64,000 nt of DNA from Buttiauxella brennerae ATCC 51605 (GTDB lineage Bacteria > Pseudomonadota > Gammaproteobacteria > Enterobacterales > Enterobacteriaceae), in assembly GCF_001654925.1 (NCBI RefSeq), contig NZ_LXER01000011.1, positions 248,001 through 312,000 on the forward strand. The letters are read 5' to 3'. Under the pieces are notes generated by a model. That model was given only the letters and a program-made list of their open reading frames with translations, did not search any database and was not told the origin of the DNA. Of the stretch, positions 31,014 through 40,007 are shown one piece after another; position 1 is the first letter of the stretch, and each line of letters opens with the position of its first letter. A program made the translations under genes and the position numbers.

Positions 31014-31916
31014 TTAGAGCAAGCCTTTCTGTTGCAGGAATTCACGAGCAACCTGCTGCGGGGTTTCATGGTCGATATCCACTTTGGCATTCAGGGTGGA
31101 TATCACGTCGTTGTTCAGCGTGCCGGAGAGGGTATCAAGTGCTTCCTCAAGACCCGGATTTGCCGCCAGCGTGTCTTTGCGTACCACGGGTGTGACGGCA
31201 TAACTTGGGAAGAAGCCTTTATCATCTTCCAGAACTTTCAGATCGAAACCTTTCACGCGGCCATCGGTGGTGTAAATCAACCCGGCATCGACAAAGCCAT
31301 CGCGCACTGCGTTATAAACCAGGCCCGGGTCCATCTGGCGAATTTGCGGTCTGTCGAGCGGCATGTTGTAGGCCTGCTGCAAGGGTTTCATGCCATCGCT
31401 GCGCCCGGCGAACTCCAGATCAAGCCCAAGCATCCAGTTGTTTTTCGGCGTGGTCTGGCGGATTTTTTCAATCTTCGCCACCAGTTCCGACATTGTATTG
31501 ATGTTCTCTTCTTCCGCCCGTTTACGCTGCATCGCGAAGGCGTAGGTGTTGTTCATATCCGCGGGTTTCAGCCACACCAGCCCCAGTTTTGCATCCAGTT
31601 TTTTAACCGTCTCCCAGGATTCTTGCGGCGTCATACGCTTGTTGATGTGGTTAAAAATAATCAGTGACGTGCCGGTATATTCCCAGGTCATATCCACCTG
31701 TTTGTTGATCATCGCATTACGAGAAATCACGGTGGCAATATTGGTTTGCGGCGTGACCTGAAAGCCTTTTTTAGTTAAATACTGGGTCGTCATAGCGGAA
31801 AGAATATGCTGTTCGGTAAAGCTCTTGGTCGCCAGGACGATAGGGGCCGCTTTTGCGGTGCCAGCCAGCAATACCGTTGCGGCAAGTGCAGCAACCAGCG
31901 GTTTAATGGGTTTCAT
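31014..31916 (-). CDS. osmX: osmoprotectant ABC transporter substrate-binding protein OsmX
   Basis: A 300-residue periplasmic glycine-betaine-type binding protein (OpuAC/QAT family). The signal peptide is at residues 1-23 (ending AGTAKA). The mature part begins [19 protein letters not shown], with the typical [12 protein letters not shown] segment. The ligand is expected to be a quaternary amine osmolyte; this is inferred from family and operon. Confidence 0.88.
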   Translation of the reverse strand: MKPIKPLVAALAATVLLAGTAKAAPIVLATKSFTEQHILSAMTTQYLTKKGFQVTPQTNIATVISRNAMINKQVDMTWEYTGTSLIIFNHINKRMTPQESWETVKKLDAKLGLVWLKPADMNNTYAFAMQRKRAEEENINTMSELVAKIEKIRQTTPKNNWMLGLDLEFAGRSDGMKPLQQAYNMPLDRPQIRQMDPGLVYNAVRDGFVDAGLIYTTDGRVKGFDLKVLEDDKGFFPSYAVTPVVRKDTLAANPGLEEALDTLSGTLNNDVISTLNAKVDIDHETPQQVAREFLQQKGLL

Positions 31917-31935
31917 ACAACGCTCCTTATTGTTG

Positions 31936-32652
31936 TTATTTCGCGGTGTGCGGACTTAAAACGCGGCCCAGACCGGCGAGTGCGACATCAAGAATCAGGG
32001 CAAACAGTGCTGTGGCGGCTGCACCCAAAATTAGCGTCGGGAAATCGTTGAGATAAATACCGGGGAAAATCAGTTCGCCGTAGCTGCTGGCACCAATCAG
32101 GAAGGCCAGCGGTGCGGTACCGACGTTAATTGCGGTCGCAATACGTATACCCGAAAGAATGACCGGCCAGGCATTGGGAAACTCAACCTGACGCAAGCGT
32201 TGCCATTTTGTCATGCCAATCCCATTGGCGGCTTCGATAAGCGATGACGGAACGCCGCATAAACCGGAGTAGGTGTTACGCACAATCGGCAGCAGGGAAG
32301 CGAGGAACAGCGCAATAATCGCCGGTTTGTCACCGATACCGATAACCACCATGGCGAGTGCCAGTACCGCCAGCGGCGGCAATGTATTCCCGACGTTAAA
32401 TATCTGCATCACATACTCAGCCCAGCGGCGAGCCGCAGGGCGGCTTAGCAAGACTCCACTCGGAATACCGACCAGCAGCGCCAGTGCCATAGAACTAAAC
32501 ACCAGAATTAAATGCTGTTGCCCGAGATAGAGTAAATCGACCTTACGCGCTTTTATGGTTTCCGGGCCAATCCCCCAAACCAGCAAGCCGACCACAGCGA
32601 TCAGCGCAATAGCACCTAAAAAAGTGCGTTTTACGATGGAAGTATTTTGCAT
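31936..32652 (-). CDS. osmoprotectant ABC transporter permease, second subunit (OsmY in Salmonella naming)
   Basis: A 238-residue permease with about 6 helices and the EAA-type loop [30 protein letters not shown]. It is first in the osmU-type operon. The start at 32652 is chosen because GGGAGA lies 9 bases upstream; an upstream GTG at 32676 would contain that Shine-Dalgarno sequence. The symbol is left empty because osmY already names an unrelated E. coli gene. Confidence 0.85.
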   Translation of the reverse strand: MQNTSIVKRTFLGAIALIAVVGLLVWGIGPETIKARKVDLLYLGQQHLILVFSSMALALLVGIPSGVLLSRPAARRWAEYVMQIFNVGNTLPPLAVLALAMVVIGIGDKPAIIALFLASLLPIVRNTYSGLCGVPSSLIEAANGIGMTKWQRLRQVEFPNAWPVILSGIRIATAINVGTAPLAFLIGASSYGELIFPGIYLNDFPTLILGAAATALFALILDVALAGLGRVLSPHTAK

Positions 32653-32996
32653 TGCAGTGTGTCTCCCTGGGTGCACGTGTTATAGCAACCTTGAGGTCGC
32701 CTGTTGTTATGCCTTGTGTCGGCAGGGTGTTTTGACCTATAGCAACGTGACGGGAATGATTCCAGTTTATGTGGAAATGAGCAGGCTTATGATTTGCAGG
32801 GGAATATAACGTTTGGCCTTGTGCCGCCTCGCTTAAACGAGAAGGTAAAGAATTGTCTTAAAAGTGGGGGAGTGAAGTTACGGTGTAACTTTTATTGCGA
32901 AGCTAAGTGTTGGATGTCGCTGCGCTAATCCGACTTATGAGCGCTGTTTTTGTTAGGTGGATGTCGCCTGCGGCTAATCCACCGTTTCTCAGATTC
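32653..32996. other. intergenic region upstream of the osmoprotectant operon
   Basis: A 344-base spacer between the dmsD stop and the permease start. It carries a pair of palindromic repeats at 32907-32983. The remaining part (32660-32900) presumably holds the osmotic-stress promoter; I could not assign a clear -10/-35 pair. No gene is evident. Confidence 0.5.
32907..32983. repeat. paired palindromic repeat (GGTGGAT family)
   Basis: Unit 1 is 32907-32934 (GTGTTGGATGTCGCTGCGC...ATCCGAC) and unit 2 is 32955-32983 (AGGTGGATGTCGCCTGCGGC...ATCCACC). Each is a GC-rich stem with short flanking arms. The pairing is the same as at 21619 and 48046. Confidence 0.65.
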
Positions 32997-33623
32997 TTAG
33001 AAATAAAGCTCTTTACTGGCAACCGGGATCAGCATTTCTGCACGCCAGTCAGCCAGCGTGATTTGGGTCAGCTCGCCCAATGCCAGGTAAAACGGGTGCT
33101 CAGCATTGGCGATAAACAGCTCCAGAAAACGCCCACTCCACGGCAGAATATGCCAGGCGAGTAGTTCATCCACTTTCTGATGCAAGCCTTCTTCGGCAAG
33201 CCAGGCCGCCAGCATCAGCAACAGACCGATATGGTCATCCGGCTCGTTGGTCTCTTGCTCGTTGGCGATGTCGTTCTTACGCATCCAGCGGCGCAGTTCA
33301 AGCATGGAATCGCCAAACAGCACTTGCTCTTTATCGAGATAAACCGAGCCCCACGGAGAAGCCGGTAAAGCGTAAGGGCCAATGAACAGGCGCTGCCAGG
33401 CTTCGCTGAGTGACTCTTCGGAATAATTGAACCCATCAGCCATGCGTTGAGCGATAGCGGTCAATTCTTCATGCTGCACCGGCCATTGTTCTGCCCATAC
33501 AGGGTCTGCAAGACTGGCGTAAAGCGTTGCTACGTCCCGGCTGCCTGGCTCTTGATAAAACAGTGCGCCGAGCACTCTTCCCGTCAGGGCGATAGTTGCC
33601 ATTCTTTGCTTAATTTGAGACAT
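32997..33623 (-). CDS. dmsD: Tat proofreading chaperone DmsD
   Basis: A 208-residue TorD/DmsD-family chaperone that binds the twin-arginine leader of DmsA-like catalytic subunits, here YnfE. Family motifs are YALPASPWGSVYLDKEQVLFGDS and NEPDDHIGLLLMLAAWL, and the C-terminal half matches E. coli DmsD from memory (LAWHILPWSGRFLELFI). The start at 33623 has AAGGAAAA upstream. It is last in the ynfEGH-dmsD operon as in E. coli. Confidence 0.94.
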   Translation of the reverse strand: MSQIKQRMATIALTGRVLGALFYQEPGSRDVATLYASLADPVWAEQWPVQHEELTAIAQRMADGFNYSEESLSEAWQRLFIGPYALPASPWGSVYLDKEQVLFGDSMLELRRWMRKNDIANEQETNEPDDHIGLLLMLAAWLAEEGLHQKVDELLAWHILPWSGRFLELFIANAEHPFYLALGELTQITLADWRAEMLIPVASKELYF

Positions 33624-33678
33624 CGTTCTTTTCCTTGTTGCGCAGGATGCGCGAGTTTTCCCGCGCATTTTGTATTAA

Positions 33679-34536
33679 TTAACCTGCTACCGCCATGCCA
33701 ACTGTCATATGCAGGCCGTAAAAAATACCCCGGCCAATACATTCGCCGATAACGACCAACACAAAGCCAATGAACAAGCCAAAGGTTGAGGGCTGCGTGC
33801 GGCGCATTAGCGGGCAAATCCAGCAGCCTAAACCGAGCGCTAGAAGCGCGATACGCCACACCTGAAGCGAGGCGTAATCAGGAACCAACGCGCGGGCTTG
33901 CTGCACTGAACTTTGGATACCAGCCAGTTCGCCGCCTTGTAGCACGATAACCGCAATAGCCACAAACAGCGCCAGCACGCTCAGCGTTGCCAGTTTAATG
34001 CTCTGGAACCTGAAGCCGATGCTCTGTAACAACATTGCTCCGAGCAGCGGACCGCCAAGCAGCACCGTCATAAAGAAACTCAGCGTGGTGTAGCCATTAT
34101 GCCAGGTCGGCACGGTATCAATCTGGTAAACACGCGTCATTGCCCAGACAAAAACCAGCCCCAACACTATCGTGGCAGCAAGCCAGACGCGGCCAATCGC
34201 GACAGGCATTTTCTTTAACACAGTAATCAGCCACCAGAAACCGCCGACCGCGAAGAACACCGAACCGCTGGCAATTTCATTACTCAATGCTGAATGGCCC
34301 ACGCGATTAAGCGAGTTAAACGCCCGCAGCGGTGAGCCGAGGTGCATCACCGACGCAATAAAAGCAACGCCCATCAGCACCCAGATAAAGAACATGGAAC
34401 GCACGATTTTTTGCTGTAACTCGCTGTTGTTACTGGCTGCATTCCATGCCAGCCCCATCACGATTACCGCTCCAACTACGCACTGGCCCAGTACGGTAAA
34501 CAACACCAACGGCCATTCATGCCATCCGCTTCCCAT
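33679..34536 (-). CDS. ynfH: S-/N-oxide reductase membrane anchor subunit YnfH
   Basis: A 285-residue DmsC-family membrane anchor with 8 helices. It anchors the YnfE-YnfG dimer to the periplasmic face and oxidises menaquinol. It begins MGSGWHEWPLVLFTVLGQCVVGA, like E. coli YnfH/DmsC. The start ATG at 34536 has AGGAGG just upstream, and one base separates it from the ynfG stop. Confidence 0.93.
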   Translation of the reverse strand: MGSGWHEWPLVLFTVLGQCVVGAVIVMGLAWNAASNNSELQQKIVRSMFFIWVLMGVAFIASVMHLGSPLRAFNSLNRVGHSALSNEIASGSVFFAVGGFWWLITVLKKMPVAIGRVWLAATIVLGLVFVWAMTRVYQIDTVPTWHNGYTTLSFFMTVLLGGPLLGAMLLQSIGFRFQSIKLATLSVLALFVAIAVIVLQGGELAGIQSSVQQARALVPDYASLQVWRIALLALGLGCWICPLMRRTQPSTFGLFIGFVLVVIGECIGRGIFYGLHMTVGMAVAG

Positions 34537-34537
34537 C

Positions 34538-35155
34538 TCATACCTCCTGAGGATTGGCCAGATAACCGGTTTTATCCCCACAAGGGCGGCTGTTGGCATT
34601 AGGTTTAATCACAATATTGGGTTTGGTGAAGTGCGCCGATGGCAAGGGGGCGATTGCCGCCTGCTCACCATATTTTTTGCGCAGTTCATCAATGGGGGCC
34701 ATATCCAGCGCACGTAGCGGGCAGGATTCAACACAAACAGGTTTCTTGCCTTCGGCAATGCGCGAGTAGCAACCATCTCACTTCGTCATGTGGCCTTTTT
34801 CTGCATTGTACTGCGGCGCACCGTACGGGCAGGCCATATGGCAATAACGGCAGCCAATACACACGTCTTCGTTCACCACCACAAAACCATCTTCACGCTT
34901 GTGCATCGCACCGCTCGGGCAGACTTTGGTACAAGCCGGATCTTCACAGTGGTTACAGGCGATGGATAAGTAGTAAGCAAACACGTTTTGCTGCCACACA
35001 CCGTTATCTTCCTGCCAGTCACCGCCCGCATATTCATAAATGCGACGGAAGCTGACATCCGGGCCTAAGTTTTTGTAATCTTTGCATGCCAGTTCGCACG
35101 TCTTGCAGCCGGTGCAGCGACTGGAATCAATATAAAAACCGTATTGCGTTGCCAT
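34538..35155 (-). pseudogene. ynfG: iron-sulfur subunit YnfG with in-frame UGA at codon 126
   Basis: The full frame has exactly 205 codons, the family length, but codon 126 reads TGA (complement of 34778-34780) where the fourth cluster motif needs Cys (CDGC). Before it lie three intact ferredoxin-type motifs (CTGCKTCELAC, CNHCEDPACTKVCP, CIGCRYCHMACP). After it the frame continues DGCYSRIAEGKKPVCVESCP to the normal end PQEV. A single base change (TGC to TGA) explains it; sequencing error is also possible. Without readthrough the product is 125 residues and lacks the fourth [4Fe-4S] binding site. Selenocysteine seems unlikely. Confidence 0.9.
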
Positions 35156-35165
35156 CAGCTACTCC

Positions 35166-37604
35166 TTAAGCCTTCTTGATTTCGACCAGATTGGTGTGTT
35201 GCGGGTTGCCTTTCGCCAGTGGTGAAGGGCGTTGCGAGGTTAGTGTGTTGATGCACGAACCATGGTCGATGCGGTCGCCCGCCATATTCGCCTCATGCCA
35301 GGCACCCTGACCCATGGCTGTCACGCCCGGCATTATGCGCGGTGTGACTTTCGCAGGAATACGTAACTCACCGCGCCCGTTAAACACGCGCACCATATCG
35401 CCGTTGGCGATGCCGCGTTTTTGCGCATCTATCGGGTTCATCCACACTTCCTGGCGGCAGGCGGCCTTGAGGATATCAATGTTGCCGTAGCTTGAGTGGG
35501 TACGCGCTTTGTAGTGGAAGCCAAACAGTTGCAGCGGGTAAGAGCTGCGTTCTGGCGCATCCCAGCCGTCGAAAGTTGAGGCGTAAACCGGCAGCGGGCT
35601 GATGGTTTCGTCTTTTTCTAACTCCCAACTGCCCGCGATTTCCGCAAGTTTGCTGGAGTAGATTTCAATCTTCCCGGACGGGGTTTTCAACGGGTTGGCA
35701 TCCGGATCGGCTCGGAACTCTTTATATGCTACAAAATGGCCGTTCGGGTCTTTACGTTTATAAATCCCCATCTCGCGAAGCGCTTCGTAAGACGGCAATG
35801 CCGGGTCTTGTTCCAGCATCTTCGCGTAGAGATATTTCAGCCACTCTTCCTGGGTGCGCCCTTCGGTAAATTTCTGGTAGATATCCGGCCCCAGGCGGCG
35901 CGCCACTTCGCTGGTTATCCAGTAAATCGGTTTACGCTCAAACTTCGGCGTGGTGGCCGGCTGGATAAAGATCAGGTAGCCCATGTTTCCGGCATAGTCG
36001 TTCGGGATAATGTCTTCTTGTTCGACGGTCATTAAGTCCGGCAGCAGAATGTCGGCATATTTTGCCGACGAGGTCATGAAGTTTTCGATGACCACAATCA
36101 TTTCGCACTGGCTGTCGTCTTGCAGAATATCGTGCGTTTTGTTGATGTCGGAATGCTGGTTGATGATGGTGTTACCGGCGTAGTTCCAGATGAACTTAAT
36201 CGGTACATCGAGCTTATCTTTGCCGCGCACGCCGTCACGTTTGGCCGTCATTTCCGGACCGCGGGCGATGGCATCCGTCCAGCTAAAGCAGGAGATTTGT
36301 GTTTTCACCGGGTTGACCAGCACCGGCATGCGTTCAATGGTGATGGTGTAGGTCGATTCACGAGCGCCGCTGTTGCCGCCGTTAATGCCGACGTTACCCG
36401 TCAGAATGGGCAGCATAGCGATGGCGCGGGAAGTCAGCTCACCATTTGCCTGGCGCTGTGGCCCCCAGCCTTGTGCAATATACGCAGGTTTAGCACTGCC
36501 AATTTCACGCGCAAGCTTAATGATTTTATCGACCGGAATACCGGTAATGGCAGACGCCCAACGCGGTGATTTTTCAATGCCATCATCGCCCTGGCCGAGA
36601 ATATATGCCTTGTAATGGCCATTGGCTGGTGCGCCTTCTGGCAGCGTTTTTTCGTCGTAACCGACGCAATACTTATCAAGGAACGGTTGGTCGACGAGAT
36701 TTTCGCTAATCAGAACGTGAGCGATACCGGCAACCAGCGCGGCGTCTGTACCTGGGCGAATCGGTACCCATTCATCTTCACGCCCGGCAGCGGTGTCGGT
36801 GTAGCGTGGATCGATAACGATCATTCGCGCATTGGAGCGTTCGCGAGCCTGCTCAAGATAGTAAGTAATGCCGCCGCCGCTCATGCGGGTTTCGGCCGGG
36901 TTGTTGCCGAATAACACAACCAGCTTACTGTTTTCGATATCGGACGTGCTGTTGCCGTCGTTGCTGCCGTAGGTATAAGGCATTGCACAGGCAATTTGCG
37001 CGGTACTGTAAGTGCCGTAGTGGCTGAGGAAACCGCCATAACTGTTCATCAGACGGGCAACCAGCGAGGCGTACGGCGAAGAACGCGTGATATTACCGCC
37101 GACAATTCCGGAGGTGTAGTTGATGTACACCGCCTCGTTACCGTATTTTTCTACCGTGCCTTTCAGGCTTTTGGTGATGGTATCGAGCGCTTCATCCCAT
37201 GAAATACGCTCAAATTTCCCTTCGCCACGAAGACCTACGCGTTTCATCGGGTAGTTCAGGCGTTCCGGGTGATTGATACGGCGGCGGATTGAACGGCCAC
37301 GCAGGCAAGCACGCACCTGATGGTCACCATAAATATCGTGCCCGGTATTATCGGTTTCCACCCAGGTGACTTCATTATCACGAACGTGCAAACGCAGGGC
37401 ACAGCGGCTACCGCAGTTTACAGAACAGGCACCCCAGACAACTTTATCTTCGTCAGGGGTGACTGCAGCACCTACCGCAGTGGCTGCAGCACGCAGGCCA
37501 AAGGGCAGGGAAATACCGCTTACGGCAAGGGCCAGCCCGCTAATGGCGCTGCCTTTCATCAGGGTTCTACGGGATATTCCATCAGGGCAAAATGGGTTCG
37601 ACAT
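35166..37604 (-). CDS. ynfE: molybdopterin oxidoreductase catalytic subunit YnfE (DmsA paralogue)
   Basis: An 812-residue DMSO-reductase-family catalytic subunit, exported by Tat. The twin-arginine leader is SRRTLMKGSAISGLAL (residues about 11-26). An N-terminal [4Fe-4S] motif follows (CSVNCGSRCALRLHV ... VRACLRGR). The bis-MGD domains continue to SPLAKGNPQHTNLVEIKKA. It resembles E. coli YnfE more than YnfF, for example RESTYTITIER and FMTSSAKYADILLPDLMTVEQEDIIPND. E. coli has both genes in tandem; only one is present here. The substrate is expected to be selenate or an S-/N-oxide. Confidence 0.94.
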   Translation of the reverse strand: MSNPFCPDGISRRTLMKGSAISGLALAVSGISLPFGLRAAATAVGAAVTPDEDKVVWGACSVNCGSRCALRLHVRDNEVTWVETDNTGHDIYGDHQVRACLRGRSIRRRINHPERLNYPMKRVGLRGEGKFERISWDEALDTITKSLKGTVEKYGNEAVYINYTSGIVGGNITRSSPYASLVARLMNSYGGFLSHYGTYSTAQIACAMPYTYGSNDGNSTSDIENSKLVVLFGNNPAETRMSGGGITYYLEQARERSNARMIVIDPRYTDTAAGREDEWVPIRPGTDAALVAGIAHVLISENLVDQPFLDKYCVGYDEKTLPEGAPANGHYKAYILGQGDDGIEKSPRWASAITGIPVDKIIKLAREIGSAKPAYIAQGWGPQRQANGELTSRAIAMLPILTGNVGINGGNSGARESTYTITIERMPVLVNPVKTQISCFSWTDAIARGPEMTAKRDGVRGKDKLDVPIKFIWNYAGNTIINQHSDINKTHDILQDDSQCEMIVVIENFMTSSAKYADILLPDLMTVEQEDIIPNDYAGNMGYLIFIQPATTPKFERKPIYWITSEVARRLGPDIYQKFTEGRTQEEWLKYLYAKMLEQDPALPSYEALREMGIYKRKDPNGHFVAYKEFRADPDANPLKTPSGKIEIYSSKLAEIAGSWELEKDETISPLPVYASTFDGWDAPERSSYPLQLFGFHYKARTHSSYGNIDILKAACRQEVWMNPIDAQKRGIANGDMVRVFNGRGELRIPAKVTPRIMPGVTAMGQGAWHEANMAGDRIDHGSCINTLTSQRPSPLAKGNPQHTNLVEIKKA

Positions 37605-37835
37605 AACTCACTCCATGAAGTGTTATCTCAGTTGGGATGTCATTGTTATCGTTGTTATGTATGAATGACGGCGGTGCGGAATATTGCTTATCAGGCGAAT
37701 ATTATCGGCAGGAACGATTTTTACTCATTAAGGAGTAGGAGTTGTTAACGCGGGTCAAAGTTAGTGCGACTTTTGAATGAAACTTGATTTGGCTGCGAGT
37801 CTTTAGCGCGGGGCGATGGCGCCCCGGCAAAAAGA

Positions 37836-38135
37836 TTACTGTGGTTCGGCAGATGTGCCGTCTTGTGTCGTACTGCTTGACTGGGAATTACCGCTGCTGG
37901 TGCGCGTATACAGAATTTTCTGCGTATCATTAGCACAGTGCCCAACAACTTGTGCGTCTGGTTTATCAGCCTGGTCATTTGGGACAATGGTCAAACTAAA
38001 TCCTGATTCCGCGACGCCGTTGTTGATGATTTTTTGCTGAATGTCTGCCTTAACTTTGTCGCATGACGTCTGTGCAGCCAGCACGGGGGCCGCCGCTGCC
38101 AAGAGGCATATACCCAGCCAGATTGAACGTTGCAT
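37836..38135 (-). CDS. ynfD: YnfD, DUF1161 periplasmic protein
   Basis: A 99-residue exported protein. The signal peptide is at residues 1-20 (MQRSIWLGICLLAAAAPVLA). The mature DUF1161 part has two cysteines (TSCDKVKADIQQKI and VVGHCANDTQKILYTR) that may form a disulfide. From memory it matches E. coli YnfD. The function is unknown. The start at 38135 has AAGGAAG upstream. Confidence 0.88.
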   Translation of the reverse strand: MQRSIWLGICLLAAAAPVLAAQTSCDKVKADIQQKIINNGVAESGFSLTIVPNDQADKPDAQVVGHCANDTQKILYTRTSSGNSQSSSTTQDGTSAEPQ

Positions 38136-38244
38136 GGTCACTTCCTTATATTGAGGATCCACTATAAGAATAGTCGCTGTAGTGTAAATTGTTGTATTTG
38201 CTTATATCATGTTCATTACATTTCAAGTTGGGGACAGCACTTAC

Positions 38245-38955
38245 GTGAAGAAAATCATTATCCTTTGTGCACTGGCCGCGTCGATTGCCGGTTGTGATAA
38301 TCAGACTATTACACTCTCCTACACCCCAGAAATGGCAAGTTTCTCGAATGAATTTGATTTCGACCCGCTACGTGGGCCGGTCAAGGATTTCAGCCAGACG
38401 CTGATTAATGAAAAGGGTGAGGCCGTTAAACGCGTTGTCGGTTTCATATCGAAAGAAGGCTGTTTTAACGAACTCGAATTTCACGATCTGGAAAGCAACT
38501 CTGGCGCTACGCTGGTGCTTGATGCCAATTACTATCTTGATTCTCAAAGCCGTGAAAAAAAGGTAAGACTGCAGGGAAAATGCCAGCTGGCGGAGTTACC
38601 TCAGGCTGCTGTGACCTACGAAACCGACGATCATGGTTTTGTTGTTTCTGCCCACACTAAAGAGACTGCTATTGTTTACCACTATGACGCAGACGGTTAT
38701 CCCTTAGGTAAAACAACCACCGCAGACAAAGAAACCCTGGCCATTACGGCGAAAACCGGTAGCGACAAAAAGAAAAAACTCGATTACACCTCTGAAAGTA
38801 CGCTCAACGGTAAGCCCGTCGGCACGACGAAACAGAGCTGTGACTATGATGGTCATTTCAACCCGCTGGAATGCGTGCTGAGTATTACCGACGAAAGTGT
38901 CAAACCGCCTAAAATTCAAAGCTACACTATCAAAAACAGTATTAATTATTATTGA
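38245..38955 (+). CDS. ynfC: YnfC, UPF0257 lipoprotein
   Basis: A 236-residue predicted lipoprotein: signal sequence MKKIIILCALAASIAGC with the lipobox AGC, lipidation Cys at residue 17. The length and sequence correspond to E. coli YnfC (FTPEMASFSNEFDFDPLRGPVKDF-like start, YTIKNSINYY end). The start is GTG at 38245, chosen because it gives a clean lipoprotein signal; a longer frame upstream begins at 38209. The function is unknown. It diverges from ynfD. Confidence 0.9.
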   Translation: MKKIIILCALAASIAGCDNQTITLSYTPEMASFSNEFDFDPLRGPVKDFSQTLINEKGEAVKRVVGFISKEGCFNELEFHDLESNSGATLVLDANYYLDSQSREKKVRLQGKCQLAELPQAAVTYETDDHGFVVSAHTKETAIVYHYDADGYPLGKTTTADKETLAITAKTGSDKKKKLDYTSESTLNGKPVGTTKQSCDYDGHFNPLECVLSITDESVKPPKIQSYTIKNSINYY

Positions 38956-38990
38956 TACTCAAGGTCTTGCCTCGTGTTAAAGGAAAGCGG

Positions 38991-39989
38991 ATGAACTGGT
39001 TGCAGCGTCTTAAAATTGATACTTTTTTGCTGATTATGATTGCCGTGGTGGTGCTGGCTTCGCTGTTTCCCTGCGAAGGTATCGTCAAAACCTTGTTTGA
39101 GTACCTGACCACGGCGGCCATTGCGCTGCTGTTCTTTATGCATGGCGCTAAACTTTCGCGTGATGCCATTGTGGCGGGAATGGGCCACTGGAAATTGCAT
39201 CTGGTGGTGTTTCTCAGCACCTTTGCACTCTTTCCATTGCTCGGCCTGGCGATGGGGTTCTTGTCGCCTGCAATCCTTAACCAACCGCTGTACATGGGCT
39301 TCCTCTACCTTTGCGCTCTGCCTGCAACCGTTCAGTCGGCGATTGCTTTTACCTCCGTTGCGGGCGGTAACGTAGCGGCTGCGGTGTGTAGTGCTTCGGC
39401 ATCGAGCATTCTGGGGATTTTCCTGTCCCCGGTTCTGGTTGGCGCATTGATGAATACCCAGGAAGGCTCTACCGACACGTTGCACGCGATTGGCAAAATC
39501 GTTCTGCAACTGATGGTGCCGTTTGTGGTGGGGCATTTATCGCGCCCGCTGATTGGGCGCTGGGTCGATAAGCATAAAAAACTGATTAGCCTGACCGACA
39601 GGTCCTCTATTTTGCTGGTGGTTTACGTGGCTTTTAGCGAAGCGGTGGTGGAGGGGATCTGGCACCAGGTTAACGGTTATTCGCTGCTGGGCGTGTTGGG
39701 TTGCTCCATTGTATTGCTGGCGATTGTGCTGGTTATCAATACCTGGGTCGCGCGCTTTATGGGGTTCAATACCGCTGATGAAATCACCATTGTCTTCTGT
39801 GGCTCCAAGAAAAGTCTCGCCAATGGTATACCGATGGCGAACGTGCTGTTCCCGGCCAGTGCGGTGGGCATGATGGTGCTGCCGCTGATGATTTTCCACC
39901 AGGTGCAGTTAATGGTTTGTGCGGTGCTTGCGCAACGTTATGCGCGAAAAACGGCGAAGGAAAAAAGAGAACTTGAGTCAGTTTCCTGA
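38991..39989 (+). CDS. bile acid:sodium symporter family protein (YfeH-like)
   Basis: A 332-residue SBF-like membrane protein with about 9-10 helices (residues 12-30, 37-54 and so on to the C-terminus). The family signature region is CALPATVQSAIAFTSVAGGNVAAAVCSASASSILGIFLSP. It resembles E. coli YfeH in size and sequence, but the location beside ynfC and add is not that of yfeH in E. coli. The substrate is unknown. The start at 38991 has AAAGGAAAG upstream. Confidence 0.85.
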   Translation: MNWLQRLKIDTFLLIMIAVVVLASLFPCEGIVKTLFEYLTTAAIALLFFMHGAKLSRDAIVAGMGHWKLHLVVFLSTFALFPLLGLAMGFLSPAILNQPLYMGFLYLCALPATVQSAIAFTSVAGGNVAAAVCSASASSILGIFLSPVLVGALMNTQEGSTDTLHAIGKIVLQLMVPFVVGHLSRPLIGRWVDKHKKLISLTDRSSILLVVYVAFSEAVVEGIWHQVNGYSLLGVLGCSIVLLAIVLVINTWVARFMGFNTADEITIVFCGSKKSLANGIPMANVLFPASAVGMMVLPLMIFHQVQLMVCAVLAQRYARKTAKEKRELESVS

Positions 39990-39999
39990 CTCAAGTTTA
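39970..39999. terminator. bidirectional terminator between the YfeH-like gene and add
   Basis: ACTTGAGTCA and TGACTCAAGT form a perfect 10-bp stem with a 6-base loop. T-rich sequence follows on both sides. It overlaps the last codons of the plus-strand gene. Confidence 0.8.
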
Positions 40000-40007
40000 T
40001 CGCGAGA

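Noticed and set aside
31000-31667. Long plus-strand open frame over osmX
   Set aside because: Antisense shadow of the substrate-binding protein gene; no domain or start signal.
34741-34780. Selenocysteine insertion at the ynfG UGA
   Set aside because: A hairpin TTGCCGAAGGCAA follows about 20 bases after the UGA, but its loop lacks the GGU motif of bacterial SECIS elements. The same coding sequence exists in ordinary ynfG genes, and the residue replaced is an iron-sulfur ligand.
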